Below, in pieces: positions 35,119 to 42,893 of a stretch of 64,000 nucleotides of DNA (position 1 is its first letter; the number at the start of each line of letters is the position of its first letter). A model generated the notes under the pieces. The model was given only the letters and a program-made list of their open reading frames with translations. It made no database searches and had not been told where the DNA came from. Source of the stretch: Chryseobacterium paridis. Lineage in GTDB: Bacteria > Bacteroidota > Bacteroidia > Flavobacteriales > Weeksellaceae. The stretch lies in NCBI RefSeq assembly GCF_016595215.1, contig NZ_JAENHK010000005.1, positions 204,100 through 268,099 of the forward strand, given 5' to 3'. The translations under genes were made by a program, and so were the position numbers.

Positions 35119-36159
35119 CTAATTCAGCTTTGCTGTCAATTTTTTGAATTGTTTCTCAGCATTTTTTCCTTCATATAAAATGGCATAGATCGTATCTACA
35201 ATCGGAAGTTTAAGGTTTTTCTGTTTAGCTGTTTTATAAATAGAATCAGCCGCATAATATCCTTCTGCCACCATATTCATTGACTGAATAGCAGATTTTA
35301 CAGTATATCCTTTTCCAATAAGGTTTCCTAAACTTCTGTTTCTCGAGAATAGAGAATAAGCAGTTACCAATAAATCCCCCAGATAGGCACTTTCGTTGAC
35401 ATCCCTTGGAGCTTCGTAAATAGCTTCAAGGAAAGTTTCCATTTCACGGATTGCATTAGATACAAACACAGCTGTAAAGTTATCTCCATAACCTAACCCG
35501 CTTGCAATTCCGGCTCCGATGGCAAAAATATTTTTAAGAATAGCACTATACTCATTTCCAAGGATATCTTTGCTGGAGTGTACTTTGATAAAATCTGAAT
35601 TGAAAACATCTAATAATTTCTGCGACACCTCATCCTCTACAGTTGCCACAGTAAGGTAAGAAAGTCTTTCCATTGCTACTTCTTCAGCGTGGCAAGGTCC
35701 TGCAATAACTGCCTGATTTCTAAATCCAATCTGGAACTCATCTCTCAGATAATGAGCTACTACATCATTTACTTTAGGAATAATCCCTTTAATGGCCGAA
35801 ACAAAGATTTTATCTTTATAATCGCAGGTCATTTTATCTAATGTATCTGAAAGATAAATAGACGGAGTCGCCAGTACGACAATATCACATGCTGAAACCA
35901 GTTCATTAATATCCGTGGTCAGCTTCAAATTTTTAAGATTAAAATTAACTGCCGTTAAATAGGTAGGATTGTGTCCGCGAAGCTCAATAGCTCCTTTTAC
36001 AAACTCACTTCGTACACACCAATGTACTACTTTGCAGTTTTCAACAAGCATTTTTACGATCGCAGTTGCAAAACTTCCACTTCCTACAACCCCTACGGAA
36101 ACCTCATGTTTACTCTTTTTCGGATTTGAAGATTCTGAAATTGTTTTCTTTTTCGCCAT
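35119..36159 (-). CDS. gpsA: NAD(P)H-dependent glycerol-3-phosphate dehydrogenase
   Basis: A 346-residue enzyme that reduces dihydroxyacetone phosphate to sn-glycerol 3-phosphate for phospholipid synthesis. VGVVGSGSFATAIVKML binds the dinucleotide; the usual GSWGTA reads GSFATA here. Catalytic Lys is in SAILKNIFAIGAGIASG, followed by GYGDNFTA, and the C-terminal NLIGKGYTVKSAI block matches the family. The start MAKKKTISES (36159) is preferred: 34 upstream codons are hydrophobic and unlike GpsA. The N-terminal ~18 residues are a basic Ser/Lys-rich tail. The gene diverges from the M23 peptidase. Confidence 0.92.
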   Translation of the reverse strand: MAKKKTISESSNPKKSKHEVSVGVVGSGSFATAIVKMLVENCKVVHWCVRSEFVKGAIELRGHNPTYLTAVNFNLKNLKLTTDINELVSACDIVVLATPSIYLSDTLDKMTCDYKDKIFVSAIKGIIPKVNDVVAHYLRDEFQIGFRNQAVIAGPCHAEEVAMERLSYLTVATVEDEVSQKLLDVFNSDFIKVHSSKDILGNEYSAILKNIFAIGAGIASGLGYGDNFTAVFVSNAIREMETFLEAIYEAPRDVNESAYLGDLLVTAYSLFSRNRSLGNLIGKGYTVKSAIQSMNMVAEGYYAADSIYKTAKQKNLKLPIVDTIYAILYEGKNAEKQFKKLTAKLN

Positions 36160-36338
36160 AATTGAAATGTGAACTGCAAATATATTAAAACAAAAAATGA
36201 AGTGCTCTTTTGAAAGCATGATAAAACCCAATTTTTTGAAAAAATTAACATTTTCATACAATTAAATATCTAAATCGCCGTTTATTACAGAAATAAGTAA
36301 ATTTTAATTAAAAATAATTCACAAAACCAATTTTTAAT

Positions 36339-36346
36339 TAAATTTG
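36339..36346 (+). promoter_or_regulatory. -7 box of the M23 peptidase gene
   Basis: TAAATTTG, an exact TAnnTTTG match, lies 38 bp before the ATG at 36385. No matching -33 box is seen. Confidence 0.5.
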
Positions 36347-36384
36347 CAGGCTTAATACCGTTTTTAATTCTAAGAGAAAGAAAT

Positions 36385-37413
36385 ATGAAGAAATTTCTAA
36401 GCAGCAAAAAAAAGGTAAACATCCTCATTGGAGGACTTTTGCTGGTAGTTTTTGCTCAAGGTATTTTCATAGCTAAGTTATCTTCTGAAAGAGATGACAA
36501 AACCTATGAAGTAAACCTTGTAAAAATAAACACTGAGAAAGACAGTGTAGATTACTTAAAAATGAAAACAGATCTTACTTTAGTAGATCAAACCGTTGCG
36601 CAGCTCAACTCATTCCTAAAATCAAAAGATGTTCCGAGTGAAAAGCTGATGTTCTTAAGCAAAGACAGTATTTCTAATTCTGTCTATCTGGCTAAACAAG
36701 CCAACCGATACAGTCAATATTTGATGGATTTACAGGAAAAACTAATGCAAGTTCCATTGGGAATGCCTACAGATGGCTATATTTCATCCAATTTTGGAAT
36801 CAGAAAAAATCCTATCCCTTTTAAAACGGTATATGCATCTGTAAGAACAACCAGAGAAGCTAAGCCGGCTATTGCCTCTGCTCCAAAACCAGAAGTAAAA
36901 GCTGAGCCCGTTGAAAAAACAATTGAATTGACCGACAGCTATGGGAATAAAAGAGAGGTAAAAGTAATGGTTACTCCAAAAGCGACCAACACAGCTTCTG
37001 CTCCCGCTCCTGCAAATAGTTCTACAAAATCTGTAGCAACCACTGTCTCTTCTAAAACGGCTCCGGTTGAAAGAAATAACCCACCCGCTGAAGCGGATCA
37101 GATGCAGTTTCATAAAGGACTTGATATTGCTGTTGCTTATGGCTCCGATGTAAGAGCTTCCGCTGCCGGAACGATTATTTTTTCGGGACAAAAAGGAGGG
37201 TATGGAAATTGTGTGATCGTTTCTCATGGAAATGGTCTGGCAACATTATATGGACACTTATCTGAATTGCTTGCAAAAGTGAATGACAAAGTAAAAGTAG
37301 GTCAGGTAATTGCGCGATCAGGAAATTCCGGACGCTCTACCGGTCCTCACCTTCATTATGAAGTACACAAAAACAATACACCGGTCAACCCGAAATTGTT
37401 TATGAATTTATAA
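36385..37413 (+). CDS. M23 metalloendopeptidase with a ~95-residue insertion
   Basis: A 342-residue membrane-anchored peptidoglycan endopeptidase (LytM type). One N-terminal helix (about 12-32, NILIGGLLLVVFAQG) is followed by a helical region likely to form a coiled coil (about 40-125). The peptidase domain starts GYISSNFGIRKNP (131-143), is interrupted by a low-complexity Lys/Ala/Pro/Ser/Thr-rich insertion (about 147-240), and resumes at FHKGLDIA with His243 and Asp247. YGHL (His291) and PHLHYE (His322, His324) complete the Zn site, so the enzyme should be active. It ends at a strong terminator and stands alone. It may serve cell-wall turnover or division. Confidence 0.88.
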   Translation: MKKFLSSKKKVNILIGGLLLVVFAQGIFIAKLSSERDDKTYEVNLVKINTEKDSVDYLKMKTDLTLVDQTVAQLNSFLKSKDVPSEKLMFLSKDSISNSVYLAKQANRYSQYLMDLQEKLMQVPLGMPTDGYISSNFGIRKNPIPFKTVYASVRTTREAKPAIASAPKPEVKAEPVEKTIELTDSYGNKREVKVMVTPKATNTASAPAPANSSTKSVATTVSSKTAPVERNNPPAEADQMQFHKGLDIAVAYGSDVRASAAGTIIFSGQKGGYGNCVIVSHGNGLATLYGHLSELLAKVNDKVKVGQVIARSGNSGRSTGPHLHYEVHKNNTPVNPKLFMNL

Positions 37414-37445
37414 AAAACGGCTGCCAGATGGCAGCCGTTTTTATT
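37414..37445 (+). terminator. Intrinsic terminator after the M23 gene
   Basis: A 12-bp stem AAAACGGCTGCC/GGCAGCCGTTTT around AGAT (37414-37441) is followed by more T. Its core recurs in the terminator at 37622-37657. Confidence 0.9.
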
Positions 37446-37484
37446 GTTTTATTAAAAACTTATACTCCGTTTAGATTAGAAAGA

Positions 37485-37510
37485 GATCTGCGTAATCTGC
37501 TAAATCTGCG
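37485..37510. repeat. Iterated ATCTGC units
   Basis: Three successive 8-9 nt units (GATCTGCG, TAATCTGC, TAAATCTGCG) lie between the two hairpins. The layout resembles the other short-unit intergenic repeats in this window. Confidence 0.6.
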
Positions 37511-37621
37511 AGAGTTTTTACGCGCAAAGATTTATCTTATATCATTTCAATTTAAGTAAGCAAAGAAGAGATCAACAAGTTGATCTGAGTAAGCTCCTGA
37601 TTACATTAATTCGTTTGATTA

Positions 37622-37657
37622 AAAAGTATCGGCTGCCAGATGGCAGCCGATACTTTT
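37622..37657 (-). terminator. Intrinsic terminator of the MBL-fold gene
   Basis: A 16-bp perfect stem (37622-37637 with 37642-37657) around AGAT shares the core CGGCTGCC-AGAT-GGCAGCCG with the terminator at 37414. It starts 8 bp past the stop codon of the minus-strand gene. Confidence 0.85.
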
Positions 37658-37664
37658 GTATTTA

Positions 37665-38843
37665 TTATTTTAAAATTTTAAATGGAACCTTGAAATGATT
37701 AAATGAACCATCTTTCCCGGCAATATTCGTGTAGATGATATTTTTATTATAATCCTGAACATGTGTAACATTCTCACCTGTTTTGGGTTCATGCCAATAC
37801 ACCATAAATACATTTTTTGCCACTTCTGTTGCTGTATATTGAACAGTATCTGAAATTCCTTTGAGCGTACCTTCTGTTCCCATAAAAGACATCGTCTTAT
37901 TATCTTTATAGTCCAGTACAAATTTTCCGGTTCCGAAATCAACTTCAACTTTTCTTCCAATTGCCGGATAAGGAGATCTTAAATCCCAGTTCATCTCGCC
38001 CAAAAATACTTTCACTCCCATTCCCAGCTCATCTTTTCCAGGAAGATCAGGATACTGATTGACCATGTATTGTATAATCGCATCTGACGTTTTATTTTCG
38101 GTAACTGCTTTCTTGTAATTCTCCAGATATTTTTTAACAAAATCCAGAGATTGAGGAGCGAGGTTCAGTTTTGCAAAATGAGATGGAACTACCTGTTGCG
38201 GCTGTAAAGCCTTCATTGCATCAATCTGTCCGATCCATCTGTCGATAGCCTCTTTATTTTGGGTATCTGCCATCCAGAGATGAGAATCCACTGAAACAGA
38301 AATTCCACCAACGATAGTTTTTAATGAAGGAATCCAAAGAAAACTATGTGCAGGGTCATCAAGGTTCTGTCTGATCTCAATTTTATTTCCTTCCAAATCA
38401 GGGATAAAACTCACCGCTTCCGGTACAAAAACTTCTGAGGGAGCATCTGCTTTCAACTGTGGGTTCCAAACAGCTAATTTATAATCTTTTGAAGCAGATA
38501 TGAGGTATGCTGTTTGGGCAGTTGAGATGATCTTCACATTAGGAAATGCTTTTTTAATAACATCTAATCCAAAATAAAAATCCGGATCACTATGCGAAAT
38601 AAAAACAGTTTTCAGATTTTTTCCTGTTGCTTTTATTTCTTTGACTAACTGTTCTGCATATTGCTTTTGAAATTGAGCGTCTACAAGGATTGCATCTTTA
38701 TCTCCATAAATCAGGGTTGACGTAATGGGGAAAATAGCTTTACTTCCTGGATTATATACTTTGATCTTTAGGTTTCCAGCCAATACAGTGCTCACAAAGG
38801 CCAGTACAGCAATTACTGATAATAATTTTTTTCTTAACATCAT
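37665..38843 (-). CDS. Exported MBL-fold protein with a MoaF-like C-terminal domain
   Basis: A 392-residue protein with a signal peptide (MLRKKLLSVIAVLAFVSTVLAG). Residues ~25-280 have the metallo-beta-lactamase fold (LIYGDKDAILVDAQF, TVFISHSDPDFYFG). The metal motif is degenerate: the canonical HxHxDH reads His84-Ser-Asp86-Pro-Asp88-Phe89, so two His are missing. The last ~90 residues (VLDYKDNKTMSFMGTEGTL, VYWHEPKTGENVTHVQDY) resemble the MoaF-like lipocalin-type domain. It lies 12 bp downstream of the NAD(P)-binding gene and shares its transcript, under likely Rrf2 control. The substrate is unknown, and hydrolase activity is uncertain given the lost ligands. Confidence 0.78.
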   Translation of the reverse strand: MMLRKKLLSVIAVLAFVSTVLAGNLKIKVYNPGSKAIFPITSTLIYGDKDAILVDAQFQKQYAEQLVKEIKATGKNLKTVFISHSDPDFYFGLDVIKKAFPNVKIISTAQTAYLISASKDYKLAVWNPQLKADAPSEVFVPEAVSFIPDLEGNKIEIRQNLDDPAHSFLWIPSLKTIVGGISVSVDSHLWMADTQNKEAIDRWIGQIDAMKALQPQQVVPSHFAKLNLAPQSLDFVKKYLENYKKAVTENKTSDAIIQYMVNQYPDLPGKDELGMGVKVFLGEMNWDLRSPYPAIGRKVEVDFGTGKFVLDYKDNKTMSFMGTEGTLKGISDTVQYTATEVAKNVFMVYWHEPKTGENVTHVQDYNKNIIYTNIAGKDGSFNHFKVPFKILK

Positions 38844-38855
38844 TGGGTATTTTAA

Positions 38856-39509
38856 TTAATAAGCTGCTGTGAAACGTTCACGGATGTGATTATTTTGCTC
38901 TAATTCATCTACTAAAGCTACCGCAACATCTTCTACTGAAAGAATACTTCTTCCGTTTTCATCAAAGACAGGAGTTTCCAAAGAAGTTCTGTATTTTCCT
39001 GTTCTGCTTCCTACATTCGCTTGATTCATTTCAATCGCAGGGCTAAAGAAAGTCCAGTCAAGGGTGTTATTTTCCTTAATCTTATTTAAATAATCTCTTG
39101 CTGCAGTTGCTCCAGGTTTATATGCTTCCGGGAAATCTGGAGTATCTACGATTTGTACATTATCAGGAGTATAAAGACTTCCAGCTCCTCCTACAACGAT
39201 TAATCTTTTTACACCCGATTTCTCAACAGCTTTTTCAATATTTTCAGAACCTGTAAGGAAATCATTATAAAGGTTTGGATTAGTCCATCCTGCGTTATAG
39301 GTGCTGATTACGGCATCAGTTCCCTGTAGGCCATCAGCTAATTGATCCACGTTATTTACGTCAATACTTTTTGCTTTTACCTTTTCACTTTGTTCTATTT
39401 TAGAAGCATCTCTTACAATGGCTTCTACTTCGTATCCTCTGTTTTCTAGTTCTTTCACAACATGTGAACCTACAAATCCTGTCGCACCGATTACTGCTAC
39501 TTTTTTCAT
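38856..39509 (-). CDS. NAD(P)-binding atypical SDR (NmrA/YwnB-like)
   Basis: A 217-residue Rossmann protein. The N-terminal GATGFVGSHVVKEL binds NAD(P), and VVGGAGSLYTPDN and SVEDVAVALVDELE fit the atypical SDR group that includes YwnB-like reductases. There is no YxxxK pair in the classical position. The Rrf2-type regulator gene lies 58 bp upstream on the same strand. In Bacillus an Rrf2 protein (YwnA) and an NAD(P)-binding protein (YwnB) are neighbours, as here. A palindromic operator candidate lies 22-43 bp before the start codon. Confidence 0.85.
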   Translation of the reverse strand: MKKVAVIGATGFVGSHVVKELENRGYEVEAIVRDASKIEQSEKVKAKSIDVNNVDQLADGLQGTDAVISTYNAGWTNPNLYNDFLTGSENIEKAVEKSGVKRLIVVGGAGSLYTPDNVQIVDTPDFPEAYKPGATAARDYLNKIKENNTLDWTFFSPAIEMNQANVGSRTGKYRTSLETPVFDENGRSILSVEDVAVALVDELEQNNHIRERFTAAY

Positions 39510-39530
39510 AATATTTATTTTAAATTAAAT

Positions 39531-39552
39531 TGTAATAAAATTTGTTACATTT
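39531..39552 (-). promoter_or_regulatory. Candidate Rrf2 operator in front of the NAD(P)-binding gene
   Basis: This 22-bp sequence is the exact reverse complement of 40012-40033. Its core TGTAATAAAATTTGTTACA is a near-perfect 19-bp palindrome (arms TGTAA/TTACA). It lies 22-43 bp before the start codon. Confidence 0.75.
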
Positions 39553-39567
39553 AAGGGTAAAAAATTT

Positions 39568-39978
39568 TTATTTGAATTGATCACAAAATGCCTGTAATGA
39601 CTTATCTCCTAAAAATTGAATAACCAGTTTTTCTGTTTCACTGAATAAAGTATTCAAATGATTGTTAATTTCCCTACCAACATTACATGCCGGATTAGGA
39701 TTTTGATTTTTTTTCCCAAGAACCTCGGTATTTTTTACTGCTGAATATATTTCGGAAATACTAATTGATTCTGCACTTCTCGCAAGCTGGCTTCCTCCTT
39801 CTTTTCCCTGTCTGCTTGTCACCAACCCAGCCGCTCTTAAAACACCTATTTCTTTACGAACAATTACAGGATTGATATTAATACTACCCGCCATCCATTC
39901 AGAAGTTAACCACTCCTGAGGACTTTCAGCCAATAAGGTCATAATATGTACTGCCGTAGCAAATCTTGTATTATTCAT
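39568..39978 (-). CDS. Rrf2 family transcriptional regulator
   Basis: A 136-residue winged-helix repressor. NNTRFATAVHIMTLLA opens the Rrf2 fold, NPVIVRKEIGVLRAAGLVTSRQGKEGG is the recognition helix and wing, and ISISEIYSAVKN follows. Only one Cys (ACNVGREIN) is present, at the position where Fe-S members have three, so it is not an IscR-type cluster protein and resembles YwnA-like members. The ATG at 39978 is chosen; nine upstream codons are not part of the fold. Its promoter overlaps a palindrome that is repeated before the next gene, so it probably represses itself and the downstream enzyme genes. Confidence 0.88.
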   Translation of the reverse strand: MNNTRFATAVHIMTLLAESPQEWLTSEWMAGSININPVIVRKEIGVLRAAGLVTSRQGKEGGSQLARSAESISISEIYSAVKNTEVLGKKNQNPNPACNVGREINNHLNTLFSETEKLVIQFLGDKSLQAFCDQFK

Positions 39979-39991
39979 TTTAATTACCCGA

Positions 39992-40023
39992 CAAAGGTAA
40001 AACAAAATTTCAAATGTAACAAA
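39992..40023 (-). promoter_or_regulatory. Promoter of the Rrf2 gene
   Basis: On the minus strand TTTG (plus 40020-40023), a 20-bp spacer and TACCTTTG (plus 39992-39999) match both Bacteroidota boxes. The -33 box lies inside the operator candidate. Confidence 0.75.
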
Positions 40024-40033
40024 TTTTATTACA
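40012..40033 (-). promoter_or_regulatory. Candidate Rrf2 operator in its own promoter
   Basis: All 22 bases match the site at 39531-39552 in opposite orientation. It covers the -33 box of the Rrf2 promoter, as expected for autorepression. Confidence 0.75.
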
Positions 40034-40045
40034 GTTAAATTTTTC

Positions 40046-40996
40046 TTAAAGTACTAATTTGTCTAAATCCAATAACAGATAATTGATATTCTGATTGATC
40101 GTACGGGTTGCTGATTGCATTTGATTAAGCATTGCAGCACGGTTTTGCAGGTCATCAGCACGATAATAACCTCCATCGCTAAAAATAACAGAACTATTAG
40201 CATCCTTTTGATTATCATCAAACTGATAGTGAAGCCATCTTTGCTTCATACTCTGAATAATCGAATGTGATTCCTTATTAGAAAATTTCTTTTCTGTATA
40301 CATATACCAGATAAAAGGCGGAAAATTGGGAGATTCCAGCTTTTCATGCCAGATATCCCTCAAAAGATTTCTCTGATGGACAAACTCTACTTTTTTTCCT
40401 TTAGGATTAAGCGTTGCCAAACCAAACCCAGCTCCTAAAGCACCTCCTCCAATATCTATAGCACTACTCCATCCTCCATCTTTTACAATTCCTCCGGCAA
40501 TAGATGCCGCGGCACCAGCTACAATAGAATAAAGAATTAATTTATTATTCCTCGAACTGTTTAAGTTATCCACATAGCTTCCAATCTGAGCAACACGTTC
40601 TCCTTCACAATCAAATTCTGCAGCTACGGCATCCAGTTCAGTGAGGGCAATGGTTATTTTACTGTTTATTCTTGTTTTAAGTTGCAAAACTTTAACCTGA
40701 GCGCTTAAAGATGAATCTTTTTTCAGCTTCATGATATCATGAACTTCATCCAGGTTATCCAATGCATTTAAGATCAAAATACTCTGGTCAGAAAATGTTC
40801 CTTTGAGTTCTTTATTTGCAGACAAAATAGAATCTGAATTATAGGAAGGAAGTTTTTTGCTGTAATTATATTGGAACGGAGCTTTACAATAGCTGTCTTT
40901 TAGGGTAAGAATATTTTGCTTTATGGCTTGATTTTTTTTGGAAACACATGAAGTCATTAAGCTAAAAATAGCAAAAAGGTAAAGTAGCTTTTTCAT
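40046..40996 (-). CDS. Hypothetical lipoprotein with a glycine-rich hydrophobic segment
   Basis: A 316-residue protein with lipoprotein signal MKKLLYLFAIFSLMTSC (Cys17). A helical region (about 50-150) precedes a glycine/alanine-rich hydrophobic segment (about 155-200: SIVAGAAASIAGGI, DIGGGALGAGFGLA) that resembles glycine-zipper membrane segments. The C-terminal part has a repeated aromatic pattern (FPPFIWYMYTEKKF) and ends LLLDLDKLVL. I do not recognise the family. It lies between the Rrf2 gene and the FKBP gene, with no sign of shared function. Confidence 0.65.
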   Translation of the reverse strand: MKKLLYLFAIFSLMTSCVSKKNQAIKQNILTLKDSYCKAPFQYNYSKKLPSYNSDSILSANKELKGTFSDQSILILNALDNLDEVHDIMKLKKDSSLSAQVKVLQLKTRINSKITIALTELDAVAAEFDCEGERVAQIGSYVDNLNSSRNNKLILYSIVAGAAASIAGGIVKDGGWSSAIDIGGGALGAGFGLATLNPKGKKVEFVHQRNLLRDIWHEKLESPNFPPFIWYMYTEKKFSNKESHSIIQSMKQRWLHYQFDDNQKDANSSVIFSDGGYYRADDLQNRAAMLNQMQSATRTINQNINYLLLDLDKLVL

Positions 40997-41106
40997 TCAA
41001 TCTTTTTTTGTGTAGTGAGTCAATTTCAATGGTCCGATCAATTAAAAATAATCTACGTTCCCATTGATTAACCTAAAATCTAAAGTACGAATTTAAAGCA
41101 AATAAA

Positions 41107-41135
41107 AAAATTTACCTGAATTTCAGGTAAATTTT
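41107..41135. terminator. Intrinsic terminator after the FKBP gene
   Basis: A 13-bp perfect stem (41107-41119 with 41123-41135) is flanked by A and T runs on both sides. It lies 22 bp past the FKBP stop codon on the minus strand. Confidence 0.8.
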
Positions 41136-41157
41136 AAGCTTTATTTAATAAGATCAA

Positions 41158-41592
41158 TTATTTAATTCCCAGTAATTCAACTTCAAAAATCAAAGTACTG
41201 TTCGGACCAATTTCCTTACTGATCTGTTCTTCACCATACGCTAAGTTAGGGGGAAGAAACAGTCTCCACTTACTTCCCACGGACATTAATTGAAGAGCTT
41301 CTGTCCATCCTGAAATCACACGGTTCAATGGAAATGACGCCGGAGTTCCTCTTTTCACAGAACTATCGAAAACATCTCCTTTTATAGTCGTTCCGTGGTA
41401 GTGACATTTTACGGTATCTTTTGCTTTTGGCTGAGCTCCATTACCTTCTGTAATAATCTCATACTGTAAACCACTTGGCAACGTTACAACACCATCTTTT
41501 TTGGCATTTTCTTCCATGAAAGCTTTCCCTTCATTAAGGTTTTTTTCAGCCAATTCTTTTTTACGTTTAAATAACATATCTGCTACTCCCAT
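41158..41592 (-). CDS. FKBP-type peptidyl-prolyl cis-trans isomerase
   Basis: A 144-residue FklB-like isomerase. The N-terminal helical part (LAEKNLNEGKAFMEENAKK) is a short version of the FKBP_N dimerisation segment. The FKBP domain (about 40-144) contains VKCHYHGTTIKGDVFDSS, VISGWTEALQLMSVGSKW, NLAYGEE and the terminal LIFEVELLGIK, the residues that line the active pocket. No signal peptide is seen, so it is probably cytoplasmic and aids protein folding. Confidence 0.92.
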   Translation of the reverse strand: MGVADMLFKRKKELAEKNLNEGKAFMEENAKKDGVVTLPSGLQYEIITEGNGAQPKAKDTVKCHYHGTTIKGDVFDSSVKRGTPASFPLNRVISGWTEALQLMSVGSKWRLFLPPNLAYGEEQISKEIGPNSTLIFEVELLGIK

Positions 41593-41724
41593 TATTTAAT
41601 TTTTTTACAAAGATAAACTTTCTAAAAAACAGTGAAAATTCAATGTTAATGAGATAAAACACTAAAATAACATTATTTTAACATGCAATTCGAAACTTGG
41701 TGTTATAATTGAATTTAAAAATTA

Positions 41725-42723
41725 ATGCCAAGCCCAATACTATATAATAAGAAATTCAATGAACTGACGGAGGAGGAAAAAGAGCTTCTTACAATCAATA
41801 AAAAAAGCATTTCGGATTTTGTTGAACAGTCATCCATCATAAGTGATGTAGATTATGCCACGCGAAATGCGCATGCAAAGACTTATGCTGTTTTAAAAGG
41901 TGAATTTAAAATAAATCCAAACCTTCCTGAACAGTTACAACCCTTCTTTGATAAAGAAAGATATGATCTGATCATCCGGTTTTCCAATGCTCATTTGAAA
42001 ATTAAACAATCTAAAAAAGATATGCCTGCTTATGGCTTTTCAGTAAAAATAAAAGATGATACCGGAGATGTATTGGCCAATTATCCATTGGTTAATTTTC
42101 CTTTGTTTCCGCTTAATTCAGTAAGTACGTTTTTGAAACTGTTTACTTCAATCAATCATTTTTTCACTAAAAAATGGAATACTTTAATTCCTCTGATAAT
42201 TCAGATTACAAAAGTGGTTCCTTCGTTATTTACTGTTTCTTTTTTAAAGAACACCATCAAGCTCATTGGACAACGAAATAATTTTTTCCTTTCCTTTGAC
42301 TACTATTCTGTTGGGGCTTACCGATTGGGAGAATATATGATCAAAATAAAACTCCGACCAAAATCTCCTCAAAAGAATTTTGGCAAGAAAATGAATACCC
42401 GCGAAGCAATTGAAAGTTACTTTCAATCTAATGAGTATACTGCAGATGTACTTATTCAAATATGTTATGATCTACATGATCAACCTATTAATAAGTTGAA
42501 CCGGGAATGGAAAAATTCACCCTTCATTAAAGTAGGAGAAGTGAAAATTGGAAAAAATGCCATATTAGATCGTACATGCGAAAATGAATTATTATCCTTT
42601 AATCCATTTGAAAGTAAAACAATTTTTCAACCTGTAGGTAAAATACAGAAACTCCGGGATGAAGCGTATAAGGTGTCTATTCAGACGAGACGTAAGATTA
42701 ATAAATTGTTGCATGGTAAATAA
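41725..42723 (+). CDS. Catalase-superfamily heme protein
   Basis: A 332-residue protein of the minimal-catalase group (the fold of allene oxide synthase-like and fatty-acid-hydroperoxide catalases), much shorter than classical catalases (~480). The distal heme His is His50 in TRNAHAKTYAVLKG. The conserved FSNAHLKI and AYGFSVKIKD blocks follow. The proximal heme ligand motif RxxxY appears at the C-terminus (Arg311, Tyr315 in LRDEAYK). It may decompose lipid hydroperoxides rather than H2O2 (inference). A bidirectional terminator separates it from the convergent TerC gene. Confidence 0.8.
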   Translation: MPSPILYNKKFNELTEEEKELLTINKKSISDFVEQSSIISDVDYATRNAHAKTYAVLKGEFKINPNLPEQLQPFFDKERYDLIIRFSNAHLKIKQSKKDMPAYGFSVKIKDDTGDVLANYPLVNFPLFPLNSVSTFLKLFTSINHFFTKKWNTLIPLIIQITKVVPSLFTVSFLKNTIKLIGQRNNFFLSFDYYSVGAYRLGEYMIKIKLRPKSPQKNFGKKMNTREAIESYFQSNEYTADVLIQICYDLHDQPINKLNREWKNSPFIKVGEVKIGKNAILDRTCENELLSFNPFESKTIFQPVGKIQKLRDEAYKVSIQTRRKINKLLHGK

Positions 42724-42730
42724 CTAAAAG

Positions 42731-42766
42731 ATTTAAAAATTGAAAAATTAAAAGATTGAAAGATTA
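42731..42766. repeat. Iterated AAAGATT/GAAAGATT units
   Basis: Units such as AAAAGATT, AAAAATTG and GAAAGATT repeat with a 7-9 nt period just behind the catalase-like gene. It is a one-armed relative of the other short-unit intergenic repeats. Confidence 0.55.
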
Positions 42767-42851
42767 AGATGGGTTGAGTGTAGAAATGAAACCCATTTTA
42801 GTCAATGAGATAGATTATTTTGAATTCATTTCTATCAATCATAAACAATAA

Positions 42852-42879
42852 AAAAGCCTTACTTTTCAGTAAGGCTTTT
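42852..42879. terminator. Bidirectional terminator between catalase-like and terC genes
   Basis: An 11-bp stem AAAAGCCTTAC/GTAAGGCTTTT with a 6-nt loop; A/T runs on both strands. Located between convergent genes. Confidence 0.85.
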
Positions 42880-42893
42880 CTTCTTAATTATTA

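Noticed and set aside
36784..37227. 147-codon minus-strand frame over the M23 gene
   Set aside because: Ser/Arg/Gly-rich composition mirrors the low-complexity insertion of the real gene.
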